A stretch of DNA of 10,846 nucleotides, taken from NCBI GenBank assembly GCA_016194795.1, contig JACQAX010000267.1:1-10846 (forward strand), given 5' to 3'. The translations under genes were made by a program, and so were the position numbers. The stretch comes from Deltaproteobacteria bacterium. Its GTDB lineage: Bacteria > Bdellovibrionota > UBA1018 > UBA923. Position 1 is the first letter of the stretch; each line of letters starts with the position of its first letter. Under the pieces are notes generated by a model, which saw nothing but the letters and a program-made list of their open reading frames with translations, had not been told where the DNA came from and did no database searches. Below are positions 1 through 10,846 of this stretch, in pieces.

Positions 1-1095
1 GCCAAAGATACGTTTCTTGAAGCTCTCCAGAAAGTTCAAAACGTCGTTGAGAAAAAGAACACAGTTCAAATTCTCTCCAACGTACTTCTCTCCTCTGACA
101 AGGATTCCCTCTCTCTGACGGCAACCGACCTTGAGGTCGGCATCAATGTTTCCATCCCGATCGAAAAGGGCTTTGAAGGGAAGGTCGCTGTCTCCGCGAA
201 GAACCTTCTCGAGATCGTGAAAGAGCTCCCGAACAAGCCGGTGACGCTCTCGAAGAAAGAAAACAACTGGGTTGAGATCTCGTGTGCCAAGCGCACGTTC
301 AATCTCGTCGGCCTCGGAGCGGACGAGTTTCCGCCTCTCCCCTCTTTCGAAAACAAAACTTACCTCACGGTGAACTCCGCCTCCGCGCGCGAGATGATCG
401 ACCGCACGCTGTTCGCGGTTTCAACCGACGAGACCCGCTATCATCTGAACGGCGTCTTCTTCGAAGCCGTCGAAAATAACCTCATGCGCATGGTTTCGAC
501 GGATGGCCACCGCCTGGCGTTCATCGATAAAGAGCTTTTCCTCAATCCGTCGGAGCAGTTCAAGCGCGGCATCATCATCCCGAAGAAGGGCCTGGCTGAG
601 CTTCGCCGTCTGCTCGACGACAAGGCCGAGAATTTTTCGATGGTGCTCGATAAGGGCAATCTCCTCGTCAAGCACGAGCGCACGCTTCTCTTCATCCGTC
701 TCATCGAAGGCGACTACCCGGACTACGAACAGGTTATCCCCAAGAAGAACGACAAGCAGCTTACGGTCGATCGCGAAGAGTTTCTCGGAAGCCTCCGTTC
801 GGTTTCGCTTCTCGCCAACGAAAAGAGCCGCGGCGTGAAGCTTTCGCTTCGGGAAAACGAAGTGGTCATCACCTCGAGCAACCCGGATCTCGGCGATGCC
901 AAGGCCGAGCTCGACGCCCAGTTCAAGCACGAGCCGGTCGAGATCGGCTTCAATGCCCGTTACATCATCGAGTGCCTTTCGATTCTCGACTGCGAGAAGG
1001 TCACCTTCGACATCAACGATAAGCTCAGCCCGGGACTTCTGCGTCCGGCTGGCCGCAGCGACTACACGTATATCGTGATGCCGATGCGCATCTAG
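1..1095 (+). CDS. dnaN: DNA polymerase III sliding clamp, beta subunit (5' end missing)
   Basis: This is the ring-shaped processivity clamp that holds DNA polymerase III and many repair proteins on DNA. The reading frame is open from base 1 and gives 364 residues before a TAG stop. The E. coli protein has 366, and aligning the LQKV stretch (fragment residues 9-12) with E. coli LQQV suggests only about five N-terminal residues lie outside the window. Family landmarks appear in order: ATDLEVGI near fragment residue 41, DEFPPLPSF, RYHLNGVFFE, TDGHRLAF at 167-174, IPKKGLAELRRLL, EGDYPDYEQVIPK, NEKSRGVKL, IGFNARYI, and the C-terminal YIVMPMRI that ends most clamps. The three-domain length is intact. 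recF follows after 5 nt, the usual order next to dnaA. The identification is essentially certain; the start codon and promoter are not visible. Confidence 0.97.
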   Translation, partial: AKDTFLEALQKVQNVVEKKNTVQILSNVLLSSDKDSLSLTATDLEVGINVSIPIEKGFEGKVAVSAKNLLEIVKELPNKPVTLSKKENNWVEISCAKRTFNLVGLGADEFPPLPSFENKTYLTVNSASAREMIDRTLFAVSTDETRYHLNGVFFEAVENNLMRMVSTDGHRLAFIDKELFLNPSEQFKRGIIIPKKGLAELRRLLDDKAENFSMVLDKGNLLVKHERTLLFIRLIEGDYPDYEQVIPKKNDKQLTVDREEFLGSLRSVSLLANEKSRGVKLSLRENEVVITSSNPDLGDAKAELDAQFKHEPVEIGFNARYIIECLSILDCEKVTFDINDKLSPGLLRPAGRSDYTYIVMPMRI

Positions 1096-1100
1096 TCATC

Positions 1101-2229
1101 GTGATTCTTGAGCGCCTAAGGCTCTACAATTTCCGGTGCTATGAGGAGACCGAGATTGAACCCGACTCGCGGTTCAATGTCGTCATCGGCCTGAACGGCC
1201 AAGGCAAGACGAGCATCCTCGAGGCAATAGGCCTTGTGGCGTTCCTCAGAAGCTTCAGGGGCGCGAAAAACGGCGAGATGGTGCGGTTGGGCCAAACCGA
1301 AGGCCTCGTCAGCGCAATGGTTCGTAACGGCGATCTGCGCGCGCAACACTCCGTGAAACTTTGGCCCACGCGAAAGCAGGCGACGATCAACGGCAAGAGC
1401 TGTCGCTATCTGAGCGAGTACGTTGGGAAAATGTCGGCCGTGAGCTTCAGCCCGACCGATCTCGAGATCATCCGCGGATCCCCGGAAAACCGTCGGCTTT
1501 GGATCGACAAGCTCTGCCAGATATTCGACCCTACGCACGCCGACATCGTCGCGCGCTACCAGAAGATTCTCGAGCAGCGGAACCGACTGTTAAGAAGCCT
1601 TTCCGAGGGCGGCGTGAAACGGCCGCCGGCCGACCTTGAAATATGGACCGACGAGCTTATCAACTGGGGCGCGAGAATCATCCACAACCGTATCCACAGT
1701 GTGGATAAATCTGTTGATACAATCAGCAAATATTACAACGAAATTTCGCGTGAAAATACGCGAATAAATGTTCGATATCTAAGCGAAAATTTCGACGAAG
1801 TTACCTGTGGACAAGCGCCCCTGATTTCTTTAGAACTTATAGCTCAGCTTTTAAGGAAACGGTTCGAATCCTCTCAGCAAAAAGAGATGATCCTTGGCAC
1901 AACGGCAGTCGGCCCGCACCGGGATGATATTGAAATAACGATGGGAGGAAATCTCGTCAGGGCCTTCGGCTCTCAGGGCGAGGTCAGGTCCCTTGTACTG
2001 GCCCTGCGTCTGACCGAGGTTGAAGTTTACCGAACGTTTCAAAAGTTAAATCCGATTTTGCTGATCGATGACTTCTCATCGGAGCTCGATGCTCGGCGCC
2101 GGAAATTCCTTTTGGATTATCTGCTGCTGAGCGAGTCGCAGGTTTTTCTGAGTACGACGGAAGAACTGACGATCGGAAAAGTTTTTGTGGTCAAAGATGG
2201 CAAGATTTTCGCCCCGGAGCTAAACGAGA

Positions 2230-2258
<29 letters not shown>
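1101..2258 (+). CDS. recF: RecF, recombination-mediator ABC-type ATPase
   Basis: RecF is a cytoplasmic SMC-like ATPase that works with RecO and RecR to load RecA at single-strand gaps. The 385-residue product starts MILERLRLYNFR, the standard RecF N-terminus. It carries a Walker A motif GLNGQGKT (30-37), the family motif GPHRDD, an ABC-signature region SQGEVRS beginning at residue 291, and Walker B ILLIDDFSSELD (319-330). The GTG start fits the family N-terminus, but I see no Shine-Dalgarno sequence before it. Only 5 nt separate it from the dnaN stop, so translation probably relies on coupling to dnaN. The 3' end overlaps gyrB by 29 nt in another frame. The middle of the gene, about 1700-1860, is much richer in A+T than the rest and contains DnaA-box-like sites (separate entry). 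No key ATPase residue is missing. Confidence 0.96.
1678..1814. promoter_or_regulatory. Putative DnaA-box cluster with AT-rich segment inside recF
   Basis: Compared with the E. coli consensus TTATCCACA, I read these sites: TCATCCACA at 1678-1686 (one mismatch, plus), GTATCCACA at 1690-1698 (one mismatch, plus), TGTGGATAA at 1700-1708 (perfect, minus), TGTTGATAC at 1712-1720 (two mismatches, minus), and TGTGGACAA at 1806-1814 (one mismatch, minus). The first two are 12 nt apart start to start, and so are the third and fourth. The middle two form a head-to-head palindrome at 1691-1707. Bases 1701-1800 contain 34 G or C out of 100, against 57 out of 100 at 1501-1600. Box clusters beside AT-rich DNA are the general design of DnaA-dependent unwinding sites, and the genomic neighbourhood fits. 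The whole stretch also encodes RecF, so function is inferred. A regulatory or DnaA-titrating role is as likely as an origin. Confidence 0.45.
2216..2219 (+). promoter_or_regulatory. gyrB ribosome binding site inside recF
   Basis: A GGAG tetramer lies 10 nt upstream of the ATG at 2230, within the last codons of recF. It supports that ATG as the gyrB start despite the 29-nt overlap. The other nearby ATG, at 2249, is in a different frame from gyrB. Confidence 0.6.
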
Positions 2259-4654
<2,396 letters not shown>

Positions 4655-4662
<8 letters not shown>

Positions 4663-5671
4663 ACCGATTCGCAGCAAGATTTTCGGCGTGGGCTACCACG
4701 TTCCGCCGAGGGTGGTGACGAACGAGGATCTGGTGAAGACCTACGGCATCGACACCTCCGACGAATGGGTCCAGCAGCGTACCGGCATCAAGCAGCGCCA
4801 CTTCGTCGACGCGGGCACCACGAACTCCGACCTCGGCGTCGAGGCCGCCAAGCGCGCGCTCGACGCGGCTGGCGTGAAGAAGGAAGAGATCGACTTCATC
4901 CTGTACGCGACGCTCAGCCAGGACCACGAGTTTCCCGGCACGGCCTGCTTTTTCCAGGCGAAGCTCGGCATCCCCGGCGTTCCGGCGATGGACGTGCGCA
5001 ACCAATGCACCGGCTTTCTCTACTGCCTGTCGATGGCCGATGCTCTCGTTCGCACGGGCAACTACAAGCGCATCCTCGTGATCGGCTCCGAGGTCCACTC
5101 GCATGGTCTCGACCTCACGACGCGCGGACGCGACGTGGCGGTGCTCTTCGGCGACGGCGCCGGGGCAGCGGTCGTCGGACCGGCGGCCGACGGTGAAGAG
5201 AGCGGCATCCTCGACGTCAAGCTCCACGCCGACGGGAACTTCGCCAAGGAGCTCTGGATCGAATCGCCGGGCTGCTCGTTTCATCCGACGCGCATGACGC
5301 ACGAGATGATCGACGACGCGCGAATCTATCCTGCGATGAACGGCAAGACGGTCTTCGTGCACGCGGTTCGCCGCATGCCGGAAGTCCTGGGGGAGTCGCT
5401 CAAGGCGACCGGAAAGAGTCTCCAGGATCTCGACCTGCTCGTTCCGCATCAGGCGAACCTCCGCATCAACGAGGCGGTCGCCAAGGGCCTCGGCTTGCCC
5501 GAGAGCAAGGTTTTCAACACCATTCAGCGCTTCGGCAACACCACGGCGGCCACCATCCCGATCGGTTTGTCGGAAGCGGTCGCGCAGGGCAGGCTCAAGC
5601 CCGGCATGCTCGTGGGCCTGGTCGCGTTCGGCAGCGGGTTCACCTGGGGCTCGGCCCTGATCCGCTGGTAA
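4655..5671 (+). CDS. fabH: Beta-ketoacyl-ACP synthase III family enzyme (FabH-like)
   Basis: Thiolase-fold condensing enzyme, 338 residues, of the class that starts fatty-acid synthesis by joining an acyl-CoA to malonyl-ACP in the cytoplasm. The full catalytic triad is visible: Cys118 in NQCTGF, His265 in VPHQANLRI and Asn295 in FGNTTAATIP. RTGIKQRH near the N-terminus and LFGDGAGAAVV are family motifs. The nucleophile context, DVRNQCTGFLY, differs from the ACAGF context of E. coli FabH and recalls FabH paralogues used in specialised lipid or secondary-metabolite assembly. Substrate choice (acetyl, branched or longer acyl) cannot be read from the sequence. The ATG has a GAGG ribosome site 7 nt upstream and overlaps the gyrB stop by 8 nt; gyrA follows after 30 nt. 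The family is secure; the fabH symbol is a fair guess because a second, housekeeping copy may exist elsewhere. Confidence 0.9.
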
Positions 5672-5701
5672 GAGAAAGTTTAGGAAGGGACCGGTAATCG
5701 C

Positions 5702-8101
<2,400 letters not shown>

Positions 8102-8881
8102 CCTTCTCGCAGTGGTCGTTCTGCTCGCCGCCGGGTGCAACTCGCCGGCGAGCAAGAACCACTACATCCTTGCCGAGCGGCTCTTCAGCGACCACAAGTA
8201 CGCGGCGGCCGTCGACGAGTTCAAGAAGCTCGTCGACAGTGATCCGCGCAGCTCGCTAGCGCATAAAGCGCTTTTCCGGATCGGCACGCTCCAGTACCTC
8301 TACCTCGATAGCTATCAGGACTCGATCAAGAGCTTCCGCCAGTTCATCGCGCTCTCGCAGGATCAGGACCTCGTCTTTCAGGCCGAGAAAAGCATTGGCG
8401 AGATTTATTTCAGCAAGCTCGAGGACTACAAGCTGGCCGTCGAGCAGTACAAGAGGCTTCTGGACAAGTATCCCACGTCGCCGGAAAAGGATTTCTTTCT
8501 CCTGCGTATGGCGAAGTCCTATTACGGAAGCCTGGACTTCGGTAAAGCGATCACGACTTACAAGGAAATCGTCAAAAAACATCCGAAGAGCATGTTCGTC
8601 CCCGAGGCGATGTATCAGATCGGGAACACCTACTATACCAAGGGTGACGTGGACGACGCCATCGAGGCCTTCCATGACGTCGTGCTCTCGTATCCGGCAT
8701 CACAGCAGGCTGTTTTCGCGCAGTTCGGAATCGGAAACTGCTACGAGGAGAAGGACAAATTCGATGAGGCGTTGGAAATATATTCGAAGATCCTCGATAA
8801 GCATCCGGCGAGAACCGTCGTGGAAGCCAAGATCCGCAGACTCAAAGAACGAAAAAACCGTAGTCGTTAGGCACCTTCACA

Positions 8882-8910
8882 TTGACATCATGCCGACCTC
8901 GGGCTACTAC
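8882..8910 (+). promoter_or_regulatory. Possible promoter for the atp cluster
   Basis: A perfect TTGACA hexamer lies at 8882-8887, 12 nt after the lipoprotein stop. Seventeen bases downstream, at 8905-8910, is TACTAC, which matches only three of the six TATAAT positions. This is the only gap longer than about 30 nt between plus-strand genes, and it sits where gene function changes from topology and envelope to ATP synthase. A weak sigma-70-type promoter is plausible. The start site would fall near 8917, leaving a leader of about 30 nt. Confidence 0.35.
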
Positions 8911-8911
8911 C

Positions 8912-8944
8912 GGCCTGAAAAGGTCAAAATCAAACCTTTGGTTT
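8912..8944 (+). other. Two short hairpins in the atpZ leader
   Basis: GGCCT (8912-8916) and AGGTC (8921-8925) can pair around a GAAA tetraloop with one G-U pair. AAACC (8932-8936) and GGTTT (8940-8944) can pair around TTT. An alternative longer pairing uses AAAGGT (8919-8924) with ACCTTT (8934-8939), which excludes both small hairpins. No U-run of terminator type follows. The hairpins lie directly before the atpZ GTG, where no Shine-Dalgarno sequence is visible, so they could affect translation of the first Fo gene. They could equally be chance pairings in an AT-rich gap. Confidence 0.25.
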
Positions 8945-8948
8945 TATA

Positions 8949-9179
8949 GTGGATTTAGATAAAGAGTCCCTTCGCCGAGCTGCGTTAGGATTCGCAACCG
9001 TAACTGAAGTCGTCGTTTACACCGTAATCGGGTACTTCATCGGTCATTATCTGGATCGCTGGTTAAACACGAACCCGTGGCTTGCTGGATTGTTCACTTT
9101 GGTGGGATTCATCGGCGGCTTCTACCGGTTGTACACGGTGCTCAAAGATGACAACGACAAAAGCGACAAACCAACTTAG
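8949..9179 (+). CDS. atpZ: AtpZ-type F1Fo ATP synthase accessory membrane protein
   Basis: Small inner-membrane protein of 76 residues with two predicted transmembrane helices (about 16-34 and 44-64), a short turn with Asn-Pro (42-43), and a charged, hydrophilic C-terminus. The pattern G-Y-F-I-G-x-x-L-D (28-36) followed by a glycine-rich second helix ending GGFYRLY (56-62) matches the AtpZ/ATPase_gene1 family. Members sit at the head of atp operons and are reported to help Mg or Ca uptake or Fo assembly together with AtpI. The position directly before atpI and atpB agrees. The start is GTG with no recognisable ribosome site. No ATG or TTG lies between the upstream in-frame TGA at 8916 and this GTG, so it is the most likely start. 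The 3' end overlaps atpI by 32 nt. Confidence 0.8.
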   Translation: MDLDKESLRRAALGFATVTEVVVYTVIGYFIGHYLDRWLNTNPWLAGLFTLVGFIGGFYRLYTVLKDDNDKSDKPT

Positions 9180-9528
9180 CACGCTCAACAGAATCAATCT
9201 TTTGTACGGTTCTGTCGGGATTGCTCTCATGAGCCAGTTCGGTGGTGCAGGTGCTTGGCGCTCGTTCGTCGCAGGATGGCTGATCGCCGTGCTGAACTTC
9301 GAGCTCATCAAGCACCTGGGTCGGATGCTTCTCGGTCTGTACGACGGAAGCAAGATCGGCCCGTTGTTTTACTTCGTCCTTTTCGGAAAGTTTATTTTTT
9401 GGGGATTGGTGATCGCCCTGTTTTCTAAGGCGAGCTGGATGCAAGGCATCCCGTTCGCGTTCGGAATGACGACGCTGGTCGTATCGGGGCTGGGACTAGG
9501 GTTTACAGAGAAGAACTATGCACAGTGA
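9148..9528 (+). CDS. atpI: ATP synthase subunit I (AtpI), Fo assembly factor
   Basis: Membrane protein of 126 residues with four predicted helices, near 17-33, 38-56, 72-93 and 99-118, the usual length and topology of ATP_synt_I proteins. The stretch AGWLIAVLNFELIKHLGRML (42-61) resembles the family's second helix. AtpI assists assembly of the subunit c ring and is generally dispensable. I chose the ATG at 9148, inside atpZ, because it gives a hydrophilic N-terminus followed directly by the first helix. The frame opens further upstream at 9082, but that would add residues that only shadow atpZ. The ribosome site is weak (AAAG just before the ATG), consistent with translational coupling to atpZ. 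The stop overlaps atpB by 11 nt. Sequence conservation in this family is low, so the call rests mostly on topology and position. Confidence 0.75.
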   Translation: MTTTKATNQLSTLNRINLLYGSVGIALMSQFGGAGAWRSFVAGWLIAVLNFELIKHLGRMLLGLYDGSKIGPLFYFVLFGKFIFWGLVIALFSKASWMQGIPFAFGMTTLVVSGLGLGFTEKNYAQ

Positions 9529-10228
9529 ACACGGCGAACACGGCTTTAACTGGCTCTCTCAGATTCCTGCGCTCGAGCACTACCCGAATCACGTCGTGAT
9601 GGCGGTGATCCTCTGCGTCCTCCTCGTCGTCACCGGCGCGATCGCGACGATCAAGCTGAAGGCCGTGAAGGACCCGACGGTTCCGGCCGGCAAGCTCACG
9701 TACCTCAACTTTTTCGAGATCCTCGCGGAGAAGCTATACGCGCTCTGCGTCGACGTCATGGGCGAGCACGCGGCCGAGGAATATTTCCCCGTCATCGGAA
9801 CGCTCTTCATCTTCATTTTCACGTGCAACCTCTCGGGCCTGATCCCGGGGTTCCTGCCGCCGACGGACAACATCAACGTCACGCTCGCGGCCGGCACGTT
9901 CGTTTTCCTTTATTATAATTTCCACGGCCTCAAGCACAACGGGCTGGCGTATCTCAAGCATTTCATGGGTCCCGTCTGGTACCTGGCGCCGCTCATGTTC
10001 GTCATCGAAGTGGTCTCGCACTTCTTCCGCCCGGTCAGCCTCGCGCTGCGCCTGCGCGGCAACATGATGGGCGACCACGCCGTTCTCGGGGTCTTTCTTT
10101 CATTGGTTCCGTACCTGGTGCCGGTGATTTTCTACGCACTGGGCGTATTCGTGGCTTTCATCCAGGCATTTGTTTTCTGCCTGCTGACCATGGTCTATAT
10201 CAACCTATCAATCGCGCATGATCATTAA
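9518..10228 (+). CDS. atpB: F1Fo ATP synthase subunit a
   Basis: Subunit a forms the two ion half-channels beside the c-ring in the inner membrane. The protein has 236 residues. The essential arginine is Arg178 in SLALRLRGNM, equivalent to E. coli Arg210. Glu164 (VIEVVSH) matches E. coli Glu196 and Gln216 (FIQAF) matches Gln252. His187 in MMGDH falls at the E. coli Glu219 position, and Gly209 lies where E. coli has His245. The PPTDNINVTLA loop (114-124) and the NLSGLIPG helix end are also typical. Predicted helices lie near 27-48, 91-110, 119-138, 153-172 and 188-233. Both ends are histidine-rich (MHSEHGEHG and HDH). Position 180 is Arg where E. coli has Phe. The ATG overlaps the atpI stop by 11 nt, and atpE follows 10 nt after the stop. 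Confidence 0.96.
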   Translation: MHSEHGEHGFNWLSQIPALEHYPNHVVMAVILCVLLVVTGAIATIKLKAVKDPTVPAGKLTYLNFFEILAEKLYALCVDVMGEHAAEEYFPVIGTLFIFIFTCNLSGLIPGFLPPTDNINVTLAAGTFVFLYYNFHGLKHNGLAYLKHFMGPVWYLAPLMFVIEVVSHFFRPVSLALRLRGNMMGDHAVLGVFLSLVPYLVPVIFYALGVFVAFIQAFVFCLLTMVYINLSIAHDH

Positions 10229-10233
10229 AGGAG
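10227..10233 (+). promoter_or_regulatory. atpE ribosome binding site
   Basis: AAAGGAG lies 5 nt before the ATG at 10239 and overlaps the atpB stop. It is one of the clearest ribosome sites in the window. It selects 10239 over the in-frame ATG at 10218, which lies inside atpB and lacks such a site. Strong initiation fits the need for many c subunits per complex. Confidence 0.85.
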
Positions 10234-10238
10234 CATAC

Positions 10239-10547
10239 ATGAACCGCAACATTAAGATTCTACTGGTGGCCGTCGCTACCTTCCTCTTCGCCAGCATGGC
10301 GTTCGCTGCCGAAGGCGGCCCGTCGGACCCGTACGCGTCGCTCGCTGCCGGCCTCGGCATCGCGATCGCGGCCTTCGGTGGTTCGCTCGGTCAGGGCAAG
10401 GCCGCTTCGGCCGCTCTCGAAGGTATCGCTCGCAACCCGGCCGCCGCGGGCAAGCTCTTCGTCCCGATGATCATCGGCCTGGCGCTCATCGAGTCGCTCG
10501 TCATTTACGCGTTCCTCGTCACGTTCGTGAAGATCCAGCTCCACTAA
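10239..10547 (+). CDS. atpE: F1Fo ATP synthase subunit c, with signal peptide
   Basis: Subunit c is the hairpin proteolipid that makes up the rotating ring. The product has 102 residues, longer than the usual 70-90 because of an N-terminal segment (1-23) with the form of a cleavable signal peptide, ending AFA before AEGG. The first membrane helix is glycine-rich (GLGIAIAAFGGSLGQGKA, 38-55). The polar loop carries ARNP (64-67), the usual R-x-P contact with F1. The second helix holds the ion-binding carboxylate Glu85 in LIESLVIYAF. Gln52, Ser86 and Tyr90 correspond to Gln32, Ser66 and Tyr70 of the Na+-binding Ilyobacter ring, but Thr67 is replaced by Leu87. Ion choice is therefore unclear. The start at 10239 is set by a strong ribosome site. 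A terminator follows, so this is the last gene of the unit. Confidence 0.95.
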   Translation: MNRNIKILLVAVATFLFASMAFAAEGGPSDPYASLAAGLGIAIAAFGGSLGQGKAASAALEGIARNPAAAGKLFVPMIIGLALIESLVIYAFLVTFVKIQLH

Positions 10548-10601
10548 GAGCCAAGATCGGTTTCGACGTAAGAAACGAAAGAATCGCGAATTGATTCAAA
10601 G

Positions 10602-10640
10602 ACCCCGGGATTGGCGAAAGCCCCCGGGGTTTTTGTTTTT
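10602..10640 (+). terminator. Rho-independent terminator after atpE
   Basis: ACCCCGGG (10602-10609) pairs with CCCGGGGT (10623-10630). Between them, after a three-base ATT bulge, GGC-GAAA-GCC (10613-10622) extends the helix and closes it with a GNRA tetraloop. A T-rich tract TTTTGTTTTT follows at 10631-10640. The stem is very GC-rich and stable. It ends the atp unit 55 nt after the atpE stop and lies 13 nt from the end of convergent uvrA. A short T-rich stretch also follows the stem on the other strand, so it may act in both directions. Confidence 0.92.
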
Positions 10641-10653
10641 GTACGGACCCGCT

Positions 10654-10846
10654 TCAGAGATACGGCTTGAGATAGACGCCCGTGTGCGAGCCCTTGGAAG
10701 CCGCGATCTGCTCGGGCGTGCCTTGGGCCACGATCTCGCCACCGCCTTCGCCACCCTCGGGGCCGAGATCGAGGATGTGGTCGGCCGTCTTGATGATCTC
10801 GAGGTTGTGCTCGATCACGATCACGGTGTTGCCCTGGTCGACCAGG
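10654..10846 (-). CDS. uvrA: Excinuclease ABC subunit A, C-terminal fragment
   Basis: UvrA is the damage-recognising ABC ATPase of nucleotide excision repair. Only the last 63 residues and a TGA stop are inside the window, read on the minus strand; the rest lies to the right. They contain the end of the second ATPase domain: VIVIEHNLEIIKTADHILDL, with the H-loop histidine in IEHNL, then GPEGGEGGGEIVAQGTPEQI and a tail ending YLKPYL. This ordering is diagnostic for UvrA among ABC ATPases. The gene converges on atpE, with the terminator between them. Confidence 0.95.
   Translation of the reverse strand, partial: LVDQGNTVIVIEHNLEIIKTADHILDLGPEGGEGGGEIVAQGTPEQIAASKGSHTGVYLKPYL

Noticed and set aside
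734..742. TTATCCCCA, a one-mismatch DnaA box in dnaN
   Set aside because: It is isolated, the mismatch is in the conserved CCACA core, and it encodes the conserved VIPK clamp motif, so it is easily explained by the protein.
1714..1736. Possible promoter in recF (TTGATA followed by TATTAC)
   Set aside because: The two hexamers are only 11 nt apart, too close for a sigma-70-type promoter, and no -10 hexamer is found at 16-18 nt.
2187..2195. TGTGGTCAA near the recF end as another DnaA box
   Set aside because: It has two mismatches, including central positions, and no neighbour at the 12-nt spacing.
9082..9147. Longer atpI reading frame starting at 9082
   Set aside because: The extra 22 codons lie wholly inside atpZ and look like a frame shadow. 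The ATG at 9148 gives the family's usual length.
10218..10238. Upstream ATG as the atpE start, adding seven residues
   Set aside because: It lies inside atpB without a ribosome site and would break up the signal-peptide start. The ATG at 10239 has AAAGGAG at ideal distance.

Overview
The window is a compact housekeeping block from a Gram-negative, moderately GC-rich bacterium. Ten genes read left to right, and one gene enters from the right edge on the minus strand. The order is dnaN (start cut off), recF, gyrB, a fabH-type ketosynthase, gyrA, a TPR lipoprotein, atpZ, atpI, atpB, atpE, terminator, then the 3' end of uvrA. A dnaN-recF-gyrB-gyrA run is typical of the chromosomal origin neighbourhood, so dnaA probably lies just left of base 1. 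Three things point to a Gram-negative: the lipobox protein with BamD/CpoB-like TPRs, the proteobacterial-type GyrB with its long insert after the TOPRIM core, and a subunit c with a signal peptide. Finding the Fo genes as a small cluster apart from the F1 genes recalls the former Deltaproteobacteria and Bdellovibrionota. That placement is inference from gene order and motifs, not a measured phylogeny.

Positions 1-8870 hold the replication/topology block, with genes packed or overlapping throughout. Spacings are 5 nt (dnaN-recF), -29 (recF-gyrB), -8 (gyrB-fabH), +30 (fabH-gyrA) and -92 (gyrA-lipoprotein). This suggests one long, translationally coupled transcription unit. The products are the replication clamp, a gap-repair loader, both gyrase subunits, a condensing enzyme for fatty-acid or related chain initiation, and an envelope TPR protein.

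Positions 8871-8948 form the only sizeable gap between plus-strand genes. It holds a perfect TTGACA -35-like hexamer and two small hairpins, and probably starts the second unit. Positions 8949-10547 encode Fo accessory and membrane subunits AtpZ, AtpI, a (AtpB) and c (AtpE). A strong GNRA-capped terminator (10602-10640) closes this unit, so subunits b, delta, alpha, gamma, beta and epsilon must be encoded elsewhere. The convergent uvrA 3' end (10654-10846) follows.

No mobile element, CRISPR array, tRNA or rRNA was seen, and no wholly new system. The best unexplained signal is in DNA rather than protein. DnaA-box-like 9-mers cluster inside recF (1678-1720 and 1806-1814), partly spaced 12 nt apart, around a stretch that drops to 34% GC. 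A second 12-nt-spaced pair lies in gyrB (2373-2393). These could be an intragenic DnaA-binding, unwinding or titration site. Further points of interest are the gyrA/lipoprotein overlap, an extra arginine next to the essential arginine of subunit a, and a partial Na+-type ligand set in subunit c.
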